DNA from: Pistricoccus aurantiacus
GTDB lineage: Bacteria > Pseudomonadota > Gammaproteobacteria > Pseudomonadales > Halomonadaceae
Assembly (NCBI RefSeq): GCF_042682565.1
Contig: NZ_JBHUIC010000025.1
Strand: one strand, 5' to 3'
Length of the DNA: 29,746 nt
Both the position numbers and the translations under genes were made by a program. Shown here piece by piece: positions 1-8,560 of the stretch; positions within the stretch are counted from its first letter, which is position 1, and each line of letters starts with the position of its first letter. The notes beneath the pieces were generated by a model that was not told the DNA's origin, did no database searches, and saw nothing but the letters and a program-made list of their open reading frames with translations.

Positions 1-35
1 AACTCATCCGTCACTTCCCAGGAGTTTGCACCCAT
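1..35 (-). CDS. possible N-terminus of an IS5-like transposase (cut by window edge)
   Basis: Reading the minus strand from an ATG at 33-35 gives an open frame of eleven codons to the window edge, MGANSWEVTDE. The W-x-[IV]-[ST]-DE pattern resembles the start of many IS5-family transposases. Only eleven residues are visible and the ribosome site (GGGA) is weak, so this may be chance. If real, bases 36 to about 190 would contain the end of the insertion sequence; I could not identify a terminal inverted repeat there. Confidence 0.2.
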   Translation of the reverse strand, partial: MGANSWEVTDE

Positions 36-191
36 GAGGAAAATCCCGTACTGCTGAAAACGTCACCCCAGCGTGCACTAATCACTATTTACGGACAAGT
101 TCTTAGCCTAGTCCAAGCGGTCGTAAATCTGGAACCTTTTGCTTTAACGGTTCTTCCAAGCCTTCTGGCGACACGAATTCAAGGAGTGAAC

Positions 192-911
192 ATGCATCGC
201 TTACACCGCGCCCTTTATCTGGTTCTGATGCTTGTCTGGATAGGCGCTGGCCATGGCGCCCTGGCGGTCACCGAAGCGAACGTCGATGACGAAACCGTCA
301 CGCCCTTTTCCGCCACCTATCGGCTACATATCGACGGCTGGCCGAGCGCCCACATTCATCATCGGCTGTCTCATCAGCCGGACAGCGATAGCTGGCAAAG
401 CGAGATGCGTGCCGCTATCAGCATCGCCAAGGGATGGGAAAAAAGTCGTTTCCTCGTATCGCCTCAGAATGTGACGAGCCTGGATTACACCAGCGGCTAC
501 TCCCTGTTCGGCATGGGAGACAACTATCAGCAGAACGCCGCTAGCCTGGACGGCTTGCCGGATCGTCAGGCGGCGCTGTTCGATTGGACCCGCCAGGTAC
601 GCGATGTCCGCTGCGGGCACGCTCAGATGCCGCCCTGCGTTCTGCATTATGCGAATCACAAGGGTGAAGAGGAGACATTTCTCTATCGCATTGACGAGCG
701 CGGCGAGCTGACGACCCCGGCGGGAAAATTCCCGGCGATTACCATCACGGCCTGGGAGCCGGACGAGCCGGACCGCTATTATCGGTTGAGCTTTCATCGC
801 GACGTGCCCGGCCTGCTGCTGGCGCTGGATTATTATCGAGACGACAAGCGCAAGAGCTATCTGCGGGTCGACAGGCTGGCACTAGGAGTGCCGGAACCTC
901 TATCACATTGA
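192..911 (+). CDS. DUF3108-like secreted protein
   Basis: The protein has about 239 residues and resembles DUF3108 proteins, periplasmic or outer-envelope beta-rich proteins of unknown function. I chose the ATG at 192 because AAGGAG at 181-186 sits five bases before it; a GTG at 186 would overlap that site. Residues 1-25 form a signal peptide with a hydrophobic core and an Ala-Leu-Ala cleavage motif. The mature part has the family-like opening PFSATYRLHIDG (about residues 38-49) and the late segment GELTTPAGKFPAI typical of DUF3108. The gene appears monocistronic: a weak hairpin follows and the next gene has its own spacer. The family assignment rests on remembered motifs and is moderately sure. 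Confidence 0.65.
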   Translation: MHRLHRALYLVLMLVWIGAGHGALAVTEANVDDETVTPFSATYRLHIDGWPSAHIHHRLSHQPDSDSWQSEMRAAISIAKGWEKSRFLVSPQNVTSLDYTSGYSLFGMGDNYQQNAASLDGLPDRQAALFDWTRQVRDVRCGHAQMPPCVLHYANHKGEEETFLYRIDERGELTTPAGKFPAITITAWEPDEPDRYYRLSFHRDVPGLLLALDYYRDDKRKSYLRVDRLALGVPEPLSH

Positions 912-930
912 CTCATATCACATTGACTCA
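901..930 (+). repeat. perfect 15-bp tandem duplication across a stop codon
   Basis: The unit tatcacattgactca occurs twice head to tail (901-915 and 916-930). The first copy encodes the last residues and the TGA stop of the preceding gene; the second lies entirely in the 3' untranslated region and does not alter the protein. It looks like a recent slippage duplication. Confidence 0.9.
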
Positions 931-938
931 ATACCTCG

Positions 939-955
939 AGGAAAAGCGTTTTCCT
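939..955 (+). terminator. weak terminator-like hairpin after the DUF3108 gene
   Basis: AGGAAAA and TTTTCCT form a seven-base stem around a GCG loop, followed by TTAT. The stem is AT-rich and the T tract short, so termination would be inefficient. Confidence 0.3.
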
Positions 956-1014
956 TTATACGAAACAGCTTTTAAAGTGCTCCTTTCCTGCTCACCTGCA
1001 CCGATGGAGCCGCC

Positions 1015-1941
1015 ATGCTGTCCGGTCTATTGATCGTGTTGTTACCGCTGGTACTGGGGTATCTGGTACCGGTTCGCCACGCCGGTCTGTTGGCGCTGAT
1101 CAATCAGGCGGTCAATGCCTCCGTATATCTCATCCTGCTGCTGATGGGAGTAAGCCTGGCGGCGCTGGACGACCTGGGTAGCCAGCTTTCCTACATGGGC
1201 TCCCAGGCGTTGATGCTGTTCACGGTAATTGCTGTCTGCAACCTGGCGGCCCTGGCCTGGCTTTCCCGGCGCAGCCGGCTGCGGGCGGAGGGCTCACCCA
1301 TCGTCAAGGACGCGCCGACCAGCAAGCTTGCGGCGATGCTGGGCTCGCTGGCTCTGGTGGGCGTGGTGATTCTCGGCGTGCTGGTGGGCCTGGCCCTCGA
1401 CTGGCTGGGCCTGGAACGCCTGCATGGCGTTGCGGAGCCCCTGGCGGAATGGGTGCTGTATGTACTGCTGGCGCTGATCGGCTGTCAGCTGCGTAATTCC
1501 GGCATGTCCCTCAAGCAGATTCTGCTCAATCGCCACGGGCTGGTCATCGCCGTCACGGTGGTCGCAAGCTCGTTGATCGCCGGGCTGATCGCGGCGCCAT
1601 TGTTGTCGCTTTCCTGGAACGAAGGACTCGCCATGGCCGCGGGCTTCGGCTGGTACTCCCTTTCCGGGATTCTGATCGGCGATCAGTTGGGTCCGGTGCT
1701 TGGCGGCGTGGCGTTTTTCAATGACCTGGCCCGGGAATTGCTGGCGTTTATCCTGATCCCATTGACCATTCACCGCGCCACGCCTCTGGCCATCGGCTAC
1801 GGCGGCGCCACTTCCATGGACTTCACCCTGCCGGTGATTCAGCAGCACGGCGGCGTGGCCTGCGTGCCCATCGCGGTGGTCAGCGGCTTTATCCTGTCGC
1901 TTCTGGCACCGCCGCTGATACTGTTGTTTCTATCGTTGTGA
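1015..1941 (+). CDS. lysO: LysO-family lysine exporter
   Basis: This is an inner-membrane protein of 308 residues, close to the about 300 of E. coli LysO (YbjE), which exports L-lysine and thialysine. It is strongly hydrophobic with about eight membrane segments. The C-terminal half carries the family's most conserved stretch, GFGWYSLSGILIGDQLG near residues 210-226, followed by ARELLAF and GGATSMDFTLP. A charged loop (about residues 85-103) separates the N-terminal and C-terminal transmembrane halves. The ATG at 1015 has GGAG five bases upstream. No lysine riboswitch-sized leader is present in the 100-base spacer. Function follows from family membership; substrate is not shown by the sequence. 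Confidence 0.85.
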   Translation: MLSGLLIVLLPLVLGYLVPVRHAGLLALINQAVNASVYLILLLMGVSLAALDDLGSQLSYMGSQALMLFTVIAVCNLAALAWLSRRSRLRAEGSPIVKDAPTSKLAAMLGSLALVGVVILGVLVGLALDWLGLERLHGVAEPLAEWVLYVLLALIGCQLRNSGMSLKQILLNRHGLVIAVTVVASSLIAGLIAAPLLSLSWNEGLAMAAGFGWYSLSGILIGDQLGPVLGGVAFFNDLARELLAFILIPLTIHRATPLAIGYGGATSMDFTLPVIQQHGGVACVPIAVVSGFILSLLAPPLILLFLSL

Positions 1942-1995
1942 ACACATCGATGGTCCCCATGTCACATCACCATGCTTTCCGATAGGAGCCTTATT

Positions 1996-2256
1996 ATGAC
2001 CACGTCTCGACACATCGCTTTTTTGATTCTGGTGCCGGAGCCGGGCAACACTGCCCTGAGCAGCCAATCCAGCGGCGACTATCACCTGAGCCTGGCCACC
2101 CTGAGCGACATTGACAGCGCCAAGCGCCTGGTTCGGGAACTGGTATCCCAAGGGGTCTCGACGATAGAGTTGAGTTCGAGCTTTGGCGACGACGGTCTTG
2201 CGGCCATTCAGGAAGCGGCGGGGAAAGATGTTCGGGTGGGATTGGTACGCTTCTGA
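1996..2256 (+). CDS. small DUF6506-like protein
   Basis: An 86-residue soluble protein. I prefer the ATG at 1996 because AGGAG at 1984-1988 lies seven bases upstream; the earlier in-frame ATG at 1972 would place this ribosome site inside the gene. The sequence has the pattern of the DUF6506 family: an N-terminal beta strand (HIAFLILVPEPG), a middle helix (DSAKRLVRELVSQGV), then IELSSSFGDDGLAAIQEAAG and a final VGLVRF. The conserved glycine-rich 'F-G-[ND]-[DE]-G' turn is visible. The function of the family is unknown. It lies 55 bases after lysO on the same strand and may be co-transcribed. Confidence 0.6.
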   Translation: MTTSRHIAFLILVPEPGNTALSSQSSGDYHLSLATLSDIDSAKRLVRELVSQGVSTIELSSSFGDDGLAAIQEAAGKDVRVGLVRF

Positions 2257-2360
2257 GCGACCACGATTGCGGCCAACCGACACTTGGCGAGCCGAGGCAA
2301 ACGTCCTAAGGTAGTTAGGCTGCTCACCCCCTATCGAGACAACCACTACCGAGACTGCCG

Positions 2361-4091
2361 ATGGCTCGCCGATCTTCCTTTTCCCTTCCCTTGCCGGGGC
2401 GCGGCCTGGTTTCCGCCTGGCGCGACGGCTACACCCTGGCCGATCTGCGTCAGGATCTGATAGCCGGCCTGACCATCGGCATCGTCGCGGTGCCGCTCTC
2501 CATGGCTCTGGCTATCGCCACCGGCGTGCCGCCCCAGCATGGGCTCTATACCGCTATCGTCGCCGGGGCAATCATTGCCCTGACCGGGGGATCGCGCTTC
2601 AACGTGTCCGGCCCCACCGCCGCCTTCGTGGTAATCCTGTTCCCCATCGTCGCCAGTTACGGCATCGGCGGTCTGCTGATCGCCACCCTGATGGCCGGGC
2701 TGATTCTGATCGGCCTGGGGCTGGCGCGGTTGGGATCGTTGATTCAATTTATTCCCTACCCGGTGATTCTGGGCTTCACGGCCGGGATCGGCACGGTGAT
2801 CGCCCTGCTCCAAGTACCGGATTTCTTGGGTCTGAAGGATTTATCGCTTGGTGATAGCACCTTGAGCAATATAGCCCTTATCGGCGCGGCGCTGCCACGC
2901 ATCGATCCCGTGGAGCTGTCCATCGGCGCCATTACTCTGGCGACGCTGATCCTTTGGCCCAGGCTCAAACTGCCGGTACCGGCGCCGCTAGTCGGTTTGG
3001 CGGTTGGCACCCTGGCCGCCCTCGCGCTGACGCCAATGGGGCTGGAAGTGGATACCATCGCCTCGCGATTCCAATGGTCCAGTCACGGACTGGAAGGCAA
3101 CGGCATACCGCCTTTCGCACCGAGTTTCGCGCTGCCCTGGCAGCTTCCCGGCGGGGACGGCGCGCCGCTGACCGTGGACTTCGCCTTGATCCGCGAACTG
3201 ATGGGGCCTGCCTTCGCTATCGCCATGCTGGCCGCTATCGAGTCGCTGTTGTGTGCCGTGGTAGCGGACGGCATGACCCGCACCCGTCACGATCCCAACG
3301 CGGAACTGATCGGCCAGGGGCTTGGCAATATCGTCGTTACCTTCTTCGGCGGCATTACCGCCACCGCCGCCCTGGCGCGGACCGCCACCAACATCCGCAG
3401 CGGCGCCCGTTCACCCATTGCCTCGGTAGTACATGCGGCGGTGGTCTTACTCGCTATCGTCGCCCTGGCGGGCATTCTCGGTTTGGTGCCCATGGCGGCC
3501 CTGGCGGCGCTTTTGTTCATCATCGCCTGGAACATGAGCGAGGCGCGCCATTTCGTGCACACCTTGAAAAGCGCCCCGGGTAGCGACGTGGCGATCCTCG
3601 TGATCTGCTTTGGGCTGACGGTGATATTCGACATGGTATTGGCGGTGGGCGTCGGCATGGGGCTGGCGGCGGTGCTGTTCATCCGCCGCATGGCCCTGGT
3701 CACCCACACCCGGCGGCTCGATGGGGAAACCCACAATGATCTTGCGGGCCTGCCGAGCCAGGTGGCCGCTTACGCCATCAACGGGCCGCTATTTTTCGGC
3801 GCCGCGGAAAAGGCCATAGCCTCCCTGCGTATCGTCGACAAGGATGTCAAGGTGGTGATGCTCGACATGCGCGACGTACCGAGCCTGGACACCACGGCGA
3901 TCGTCGCCCTGCAGACCCTGCTTGGCGAACTGCGGGATCAACGCATCGGCGTGATCATCATCGGCATTTCCGCGCCGCTGTATCTCAAGCTGCATCGTGC
4001 CGGGCTACGCCGCGAACGTGGCTTGCTCTCGCGGGTGGAGAACACGGAACACGCCAAGCGGCTGGCACGCCGGTGGCTGGCGGCAAGCTGA
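2361..4091 (+). CDS. dauA: SulP-family anion transporter, DauA-like
   Basis: The 576-residue protein is a SulP (SLC26) transporter with a membrane domain of about 14 spans followed by a cytoplasmic STAS domain (about residues 465-570). Motifs shared with E. coli DauA (YchM), an aerobic C4-dicarboxylate transporter, include VPLSMALAIATGVPP near residue 40, NVSGPTAAFVVIL, AIESLLCAVVADGMT, GQGLGNIVVTFFGGITATAA and IAWNMSEARHF. The STAS domain shows GPLFFGAAEKAI and DVPSLDTTAI. Substrate could be a dicarboxylate, bicarbonate or sulfate; DauA is the closest I recall. No carbonic anhydrase gene, the usual partner of bicarbonate-type SulP genes, lies beside it. The stop codon lies two bases from the end of convergent yjbQ. 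Confidence 0.85.
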   Translation: MARRSSFSLPLPGRGLVSAWRDGYTLADLRQDLIAGLTIGIVAVPLSMALAIATGVPPQHGLYTAIVAGAIIALTGGSRFNVSGPTAAFVVILFPIVASYGIGGLLIATLMAGLILIGLGLARLGSLIQFIPYPVILGFTAGIGTVIALLQVPDFLGLKDLSLGDSTLSNIALIGAALPRIDPVELSIGAITLATLILWPRLKLPVPAPLVGLAVGTLAALALTPMGLEVDTIASRFQWSSHGLEGNGIPPFAPSFALPWQLPGGDGAPLTVDFALIRELMGPAFAIAMLAAIESLLCAVVADGMTRTRHDPNAELIGQGLGNIVVTFFGGITATAALARTATNIRSGARSPIASVVHAAVVLLAIVALAGILGLVPMAALAALLFIIAWNMSEARHFVHTLKSAPGSDVAILVICFGLTVIFDMVLAVGVGMGLAAVLFIRRMALVTHTRRLDGETHNDLAGLPSQVAAYAINGPLFFGAAEKAIASLRIVDKDVKVVMLDMRDVPSLDTTAIVALQTLLGELRDQRIGVIIIGISAPLYLKLHRAGLRRERGLLSRVENTEHAKRLARRWLAAS

Positions 4092-4093
4092 CT

Positions 4094-4519
4094 TTACCCA
4101 TCGCCGTTCAACGTCATCAGCAACCGCCGGGAGCCACCGTGCTCTCGGTGTTCGCCAAGCCAGACTCCCTGCCAGGTGCCCAGGGCCAGGCGACCCTTCC
4201 GCACCGCCAGGCTCAACTGCGTGCCCAGCAGGCTCGCGCAGACATGCGCCGGCATATCGTCCGGGCCTTCCAGCGTATGGCGAAAGTACGGCAGATCGCC
4301 GGGGATGCGCTCCCGCAGGAAAGCATCCAGGTCGTGACGCACGTCCGGATCCGCGTTCTCGTTCAGGGTCAGGGAAGCGGAGGTATGCAGCAGTTGTAGA
4401 TGCAGTAGGCCGACGGCGCAGTGGGAAAGCCCCGGCAAGGCATCGACGATTTCATCGGTAATCAGATGAAAGCCGCGCGAACGCGGCGCAAGCTTGAGTT
4501 CCTGTTGCTGCCACATAAT
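4094..4519 (-). CDS. yjbQ: YjbQ-family protein (UPF0047)
   Basis: This 141-residue protein aligns by eye with almost the whole of E. coli YjbQ (138 residues). Shared blocks are MW-QQ-ELKL at the start, SRGFHLITDEI, GLLHLQLLHTSASLTLNENADPDVRHD, GPDDMPAHV, and GTWQGVWLGEHREHGGSRR at the end. Family members have weak thiamine-phosphate synthase activity in vitro, but the physiological role is unsettled. The conserved His and Asp residues in HTSASL, DPDVRHD and EHR form the presumed active site. I start at 4519, where GGGAG lies nine bases upstream; the ATG at 4540 has no clear ribosome site. The gene converges with the SulP gene. Confidence 0.9.
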   Translation of the reverse strand: MMWQQQELKLAPRSRGFHLITDEIVDALPGLSHCAVGLLHLQLLHTSASLTLNENADPDVRHDLDAFLRERIPGDLPYFRHTLEGPDDMPAHVCASLLGTQLSLAVRKGRLALGTWQGVWLGEHREHGGSRRLLMTLNGDG

Positions 4520-4589
4520 CCATGTCTCCCGATGGTTCACCTGGTTTTGCTATGCTAGCGCCTTCGCTTCATGACACTCAGGAATTTCC

Positions 4590-5096
4590 ATGCGCCAGTC
4601 TTTCTTTCTACACCGCTCCTTTCTTCCTTCCAGCGGCTTCCTGCTGGCCCTGGCTACCACGATGTTCCTGAGCGGCTGCGACGACAACGAAGTCGGTGAT
4701 GTATCCCTGGGGCTGTTCACCACCAAGGATATCAAGATCGAGAGCCTGACCGATCCGGTGGTGCCAGGCGTGACCTGCCACTTGAGCAATATCGACGCGG
4801 ATCTCGATTTTGCCGATCCATCCGACATGAGCATTGCCTGTCGCCAGACCGGCCCTATCACGCCGGAAATGCTCAAGGACATCGACACCTCGAAAAGCGG
4901 CGAGCTGGTCTATCGCAAGTCCAAGAGCGTCCTGCTCAAGAGCCTGAAGATTCGGCGCATCTTTGACCCGGACAGCCAGAGCTTGCTGTATATCGCCTAC
5001 AGCACCAAGGAAACCAAGGGCAGCTTCAAGCATGCCTTATCGAGCGTGCCGCTGTGGAATACCCAGGCCTGGCAGTCACCGGTGCAGAAAAAATAA
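4590..5096 (+). CDS. creA: CreA-like lipoprotein
   Basis: The 168-residue protein belongs to the CreA family, exported proteins of unknown function found next to creBCD in enterobacteria but free-standing here. It starts with a hydrophobic signal ending in a lipobox, LSGC (residues 27-30), so Cys30 is probably lipidated; E. coli CreA has an ordinary signal peptide instead. Family motifs are the VSLGLFTTKDIKIE strand, DPVVPGVTCHLSN, SIACRQTGPI, LVYRKSKSVLLKSLKIRRIFD and LLYIAYSTKETKGSFKHALSSVPLW. No creBCD genes are nearby. It is probably transcribed alone. Confidence 0.85.
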   Translation: MRQSFFLHRSFLPSSGFLLALATTMFLSGCDDNEVGDVSLGLFTTKDIKIESLTDPVVPGVTCHLSNIDADLDFADPSDMSIACRQTGPITPEMLKDIDTSKSGELVYRKSKSVLLKSLKIRRIFDPDSQSLLYIAYSTKETKGSFKHALSSVPLWNTQAWQSPVQKK

Positions 5097-5132
5097 AATC
5101 CGCGATATCCCGTGACGAACCGACTGAGCCAG

Positions 5133-5146
5133 TTTCAGATCTGAAA
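5133..5146. other. perfect 14-bp palindrome
   Basis: TTTCAGATCTGAAA is an exact palindrome in the 103-base gap between the convergent creA and isochorismatase-like genes. It lacks a T tract, so it is not a convincing terminator; it could bind a dimeric regulator or be chance. Confidence 0.35.
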
Positions 5147-5199
5147 GTGGACATCTTGCCTGGCGCAGCCCCGATCAACATGGATGACAATGAATATCA

Positions 5200-5799
5200 T
5201 CAAGGTAAATCTTCTACCCTTTCAACTACTGCGGCATACAGATCCCGTGTCGATGCCAAGGCGGCATCATGCACCTCCTTGGCGGAAAGACGTTTTCCAT
5301 CAGGCGTCTCCAAAGGCCTGGATGCAGTAGCGTTGGCGACTACCGTAGGCGCATAGCCTAGATTGAAACCGCCGTGGGCCGTCGAGTTGACGCACATGTG
5401 GGTCATGAACCCTGCCAGAACAAGGTTGGTAACACCCAGCGCCTTCAACTGCTTATCCAGGTCCGTCTCGACGAAAGAGTTAGGATAGTTTTTCGTCACA
5501 ACCGGTTCGTTTCCCCTAGGCGCAACGATATCGGCAATCGCACCGATATCCGCATTGATATCGAAGGGTGAGCCTGCACCCGCATCGTGACGGATATGAA
5601 TGATGGGCACATCAAGTTCACGAGCACGATCCAGCAGCTTTCTGGTCTCTTTGAGCGCTTCTTCGACGCCGGTCAGACGCATCACTCCTTCACGATACGT
5701 ATTCTGACAATCGATGAGCAGCAAGGCAGAATCCTTCAAGCTGGCGGGCTGATGTCCAAGCCCCAGTAAATCCCTAAGTGTTGTCTCTGTTTGATTCAT
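5200..5799 (-). CDS. isochorismatase-family cysteine hydrolase
   Basis: The 199-residue protein has the isochorismatase-like hydrolase fold. The catalytic triad is visible as Asp30 (LLIDCQN), Lys103 (VVTKNYPNSF) and Cys136 (AGFMTHMCVNST), with a probable cis-peptide region just before the cysteine. Family members hydrolyse nicotinamide, N-carbamoyl compounds, isochorismate or ureido acids; nothing here fixes the substrate. Length and the 'THMCVNSTAHGGFNLGY' block resemble cysteine hydrolases annotated YcaC-like or amidase-like. I start at ATG 5799. A longer frame from 5865 would run through the terminator of the upstream gene and is rejected. The ribosome site (GGGA) is weak. Confidence 0.85.
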   Translation of the reverse strand: MNQTETTLRDLLGLGHQPASLKDSALLLIDCQNTYREGVMRLTGVEEALKETRKLLDRARELDVPIIHIRHDAGAGSPFDINADIGAIADIVAPRGNEPVVTKNYPNSFVETDLDKQLKALGVTNLVLAGFMTHMCVNSTAHGGFNLGYAPTVVANATASRPLETPDGKRLSAKEVHDAALASTRDLYAAVVERVEDLP

Positions 5800-5819
5800 C
5801 GTGTTTTCCCGATCAGAAT

Positions 5820-5846
5820 TAAAAAACGCCAGCTTTACGCTGGCGT
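5820..5846 (-). terminator. rho-independent terminator of the alcohol/aldehyde dehydrogenase operon
   Basis: On the minus strand ACGCCAGC and GCTGGCGT form a perfect eight-base stem around a five-base loop and are followed directly by six T. It lies 46 bases after the stop of the alcohol dehydrogenase gene, isolating it from the isochorismatase-like gene. Confidence 0.9.
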
Positions 5847-5892
5847 GATTGGTCGATGAAAGCAACTCATCTTAGGTCGCAAAAGCGGACGC

Positions 5893-6921
5893 TTACCCCT
5901 CCATATCCAGCACCACTCGGCCTTCGATCTTGCCTTCGCTCATTCGCGAGAAGATATCATTGATATTCTCGATACGGTCTGTGGAGACCGTTGCCTTGAC
6001 CTTGCCTTCGCCGGCGAAATCCAGCGATTCCTGCAGATCCAGACGAGTGCCGACGATGGAGCCGCGAATGGTGATGCCGTTGAGCACCGTATCGAAGATT
6101 GGCAGCGGAAAATCTCCCGGCGGCAGGCCGTTGAGGGAGATGGTTCCGCCACGACGCACCATGCGCTGGGCCTGATCGAACGCCTTGGGCGAAACGGCGG
6201 TGACCAGCACCCCATGGGCGCCGCCGATTTCCTTCTTGAGATAAGCGGCAGGATCGGTCTTCATCGCGTTGACCGTCACCGTGGCACCGAGGCGCTCTGC
6301 CAGGGCCAGTTTGCCGTCATCGATATCCACTGCGGCCACGTTCATGCCCATGGCCTTGGCATATTGCACCGCCATGTGACCGAGACCGCCGATACCGGAG
6401 ATCACCACCCACTGACCCGGCTTCGTGTCGGTCATCTTGAGGCCCTTGTAGACCGTGACACCGGCACACAGGACCGGGGCGATCTCGATGAAGTCGGTAT
6501 TGTCCGGCAACCGACCCACGTAATCCGCCTGGCCCACGGTGTAATCCGCAAAGCCGCCGTTGACCGAGTAACCGGTATTCTGCTGAGACTCGCACAGGGT
6601 TTCCCAGCCGCCCAGGCAGTGCTCGCAGTGGCCGCAGGCGGAATACAGCCAAGGGATACCCACCCGGTCGCCTTCCTTGATGTGACTGACTCCTTCACCG
6701 AGTGCCACCACATGGCCGACGCCTTCATGGCCGGGAATAAAGGGCGGTGAAGGCTTGACCGGCCAGTCGCCGTGGGCGGCGTGCAGATCCGTATGGCATA
6801 CACCGGCAGCAGCGATCTTGACCAGCACCTCGCCCTTGCCAGGACGCGGCACGTCGACTTCGCGAATCTCCAACGGTTGTCCGAAAGAGGTAACGACAGC
6901 GGCTTTCATTGTTGTTTCCAT
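5893..6921 (-). CDS. adhP: zinc-dependent alcohol dehydrogenase, AdhP type
   Basis: The 342-residue medium-chain dehydrogenase oxidises alcohols such as ethanol to aldehydes with NAD. Catalytic zinc ligands are Cys42 (GVCHTDLH), His65 (PGHEGVG) and Cys152 (LCAGVT); structural zinc ligands are Cys96, Cys99, Cys102 and Cys110. The Rossmann motif GIGGLG lies at 176-181. Blocks such as CAGVTVYKGLK, GGAHGVLVTAV and IRGSIVGTRLDLQESLDFA match E. coli AdhP. I start at ATG 6921, eight bases after GAGGAG; the open frame extends much further upstream but overlaps the aldehyde dehydrogenase gene. It is the second gene of a two-gene operon, 71 bases after the aldehyde dehydrogenase, and is closed by a strong terminator. 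Confidence 0.92.
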   Translation of the reverse strand: METTMKAAVVTSFGQPLEIREVDVPRPGKGEVLVKIAAAGVCHTDLHAAHGDWPVKPSPPFIPGHEGVGHVVALGEGVSHIKEGDRVGIPWLYSACGHCEHCLGGWETLCESQQNTGYSVNGGFADYTVGQADYVGRLPDNTDFIEIAPVLCAGVTVYKGLKMTDTKPGQWVVISGIGGLGHMAVQYAKAMGMNVAAVDIDDGKLALAERLGATVTVNAMKTDPAAYLKKEIGGAHGVLVTAVSPKAFDQAQRMVRRGGTISLNGLPPGDFPLPIFDTVLNGITIRGSIVGTRLDLQESLDFAGEGKVKATVSTDRIENINDIFSRMSEGKIEGRVVLDMEG

Positions 6922-6992
6922 AGCGATAACTCCTCTTGTTGCTGCAAGTCGAGCAAAACGCGAGCGTTTCACCGGTGTGTCGTCAGGCTTTG

Positions 6993-8513
6993 TTAGAAGA
7001 ATCCCATGGGATTCACGTCGTAGCTGACCAGCAGATTCTTGGTCTGCTGATAGTGTTCCAACGCCATCTTGTGGGTTTCGCGGCCGATCCCGGACTTCTT
7101 GTAACCGCCGAAGGCGGCGTGGGCCGGGTACTGGTGATAGCAATTGGTCCAGACGCGCCCGGCCTGGATGCCGCGCCCCATGCGAAACGCCACGTTCATG
7201 TCACGACTCCACACCCCGGCGCCAAGGCCGAACTGGGTGTCGTTGGCGATCTCCAGGGCTTCCTGCTCGTCTTTGAAGGTGGTGACCGCCACCACCGGGC
7301 CAAAGATCTCTTCCTGGAAGACCCGCATCTTGTTGTTGCCCTTGAGCAGGGTCGGCTGGATGTAATAGCCGTGAGAAAGCCCTTCGCCCAGGCTTTCCTT
7401 GTCGCCGCCGGTGACGACCTCCGCGCCTTCCTCCCTGGCAATGTCGAAATAGGACATGATCTTGTCGAACTGCTCCTGAGACGCCTGAGCGCCGACCTGA
7501 ACATCGGTATCCAGCGGATTGCCGCGCTTGATCGTCTTCGTGCGCTCCACCACCTTTTCCATGAAAGGTTCGAACATGCTTTCCTGAATCAAGGCCCGGG
7601 ACGGACAGGTACACACCTCGCCCTGGTTGAGGAAGGCCAGCACCAGCCCTTCCACCGCCTTGTCGATGAACTCGGGCTCCGCGTCCATGATGTCGGCGAA
7701 ATAGACGTTGGGCGACTTGCCCCCCAGTTCCACGGTAGAGGGAATGATATTTTCCGCGGCGCACTTGAGGATATGCGACCCCACCGGGGTGGAGCCGGTA
7801 AAGGCGATTTTGGCGATACGCTTGCTGGTAGCCAGCGCTTCCCCGGCTTCCGCCCCGTAGCCGTTGACGATATTGACCACTCCCGGCGGCAGCAGGTCAC
7901 CGATCAGTTCCATTACCTTGAGGATCGAAGCCGGGGTCTGCTCCGCGGGCTTGAGCACCACGCAGTTTCCCGCGGCCAGGGCCGGGGCGAGCTTCCAGCA
8001 GGCCATCAGGATGGGGAAATTCCAGGGAATGATCTGACCCACTACCCCCAGCGGCTCGTGGAAATGATAGGCCACGGTATGTTCGTCGATCTCCGCCAGG
8101 CTGCCTTCCTGGGCACGGATACAGCCGGCGAAGTAGCGGAAATGATCCACCGCCAGGGGCAGGTCCGCATTCAGGGTTTCCCGCACCGCCTTGCCGTTAT
8201 CCCAGGTTTCCGCAACGGCGAGCATTTCCAGATTCTGCTCGATGCGATCGGCGATCTTGAGCAGGATGCCGGAGCGCTCCTGTACCGAGGTCTTGCCCCA
8301 GGCGGGAGCGGCTTGATGGGCGGCATCCAGGGCTTTATCGATATCTTCCGCGGTGGAGCGGGCCACCTCACAGAAGACTTCCCCGTTGACCGGGCTGACG
8401 TTGTCGAAATATTGGCCTTTGACCGGGGTGACAAACTCCCCGCCGATATAGTTGCCATAGCGTTTCTCGAAGGCTACGACGGCATCGCTGTGGCCAGGAT
8501 TGGCGTAGATCAT
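6993..8513 (-). CDS. exaC: NAD-dependent aldehyde dehydrogenase, ExaC/AldB type
   Basis: The 506-residue protein has the same length as Pseudomonas ExaC, which oxidises acetaldehyde to acetate in ethanol catabolism. Active-site residues are Asn165 (PWNFP), Lys188 (VVLKPAEQTP), Glu262 (ELGGKSPNV) and Cys301 (NQGEVCTCPSR). The start MIYANPGH, the YHQYPAHAAFGGYKKSGIGRE block and the final segment are typical of this subgroup. I start at ATG 8513, seven bases after AGGAG. With the downstream AdhP-type dehydrogenase it can convert a primary alcohol to a carboxylic acid. A response regulator gene is divergent from it and may control it. AldB is an equally valid name. Confidence 0.9.
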   Translation of the reverse strand: MIYANPGHSDAVVAFEKRYGNYIGGEFVTPVKGQYFDNVSPVNGEVFCEVARSTAEDIDKALDAAHQAAPAWGKTSVQERSGILLKIADRIEQNLEMLAVAETWDNGKAVRETLNADLPLAVDHFRYFAGCIRAQEGSLAEIDEHTVAYHFHEPLGVVGQIIPWNFPILMACWKLAPALAAGNCVVLKPAEQTPASILKVMELIGDLLPPGVVNIVNGYGAEAGEALATSKRIAKIAFTGSTPVGSHILKCAAENIIPSTVELGGKSPNVYFADIMDAEPEFIDKAVEGLVLAFLNQGEVCTCPSRALIQESMFEPFMEKVVERTKTIKRGNPLDTDVQVGAQASQEQFDKIMSYFDIAREEGAEVVTGGDKESLGEGLSHGYYIQPTLLKGNNKMRVFQEEIFGPVVAVTTFKDEQEALEIANDTQFGLGAGVWSRDMNVAFRMGRGIQAGRVWTNCYHQYPAHAAFGGYKKSGIGRETHKMALEHYQQTKNLLVSYDVNPMGFF

Positions 8514-8560
8514 GGTAATGCTCCTGTTGGTTGTCATTATGAAAGCGTCACCTCTGAGTC

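Noticed and set aside
2303..2314. GTCCTAAGGTAG, identical to a conserved core of 23S rRNA (I-CeuI site region)
   Set aside because: Only twelve bases match, flanks do not continue the rRNA, and the match lies in an ordinary intergenic spacer; most likely coincidence.
2305..2319. CCTAA/TTAGG hairpin as a terminator after the DUF6506-like gene
   Set aside because: The stem has only five bases and no T tract follows.
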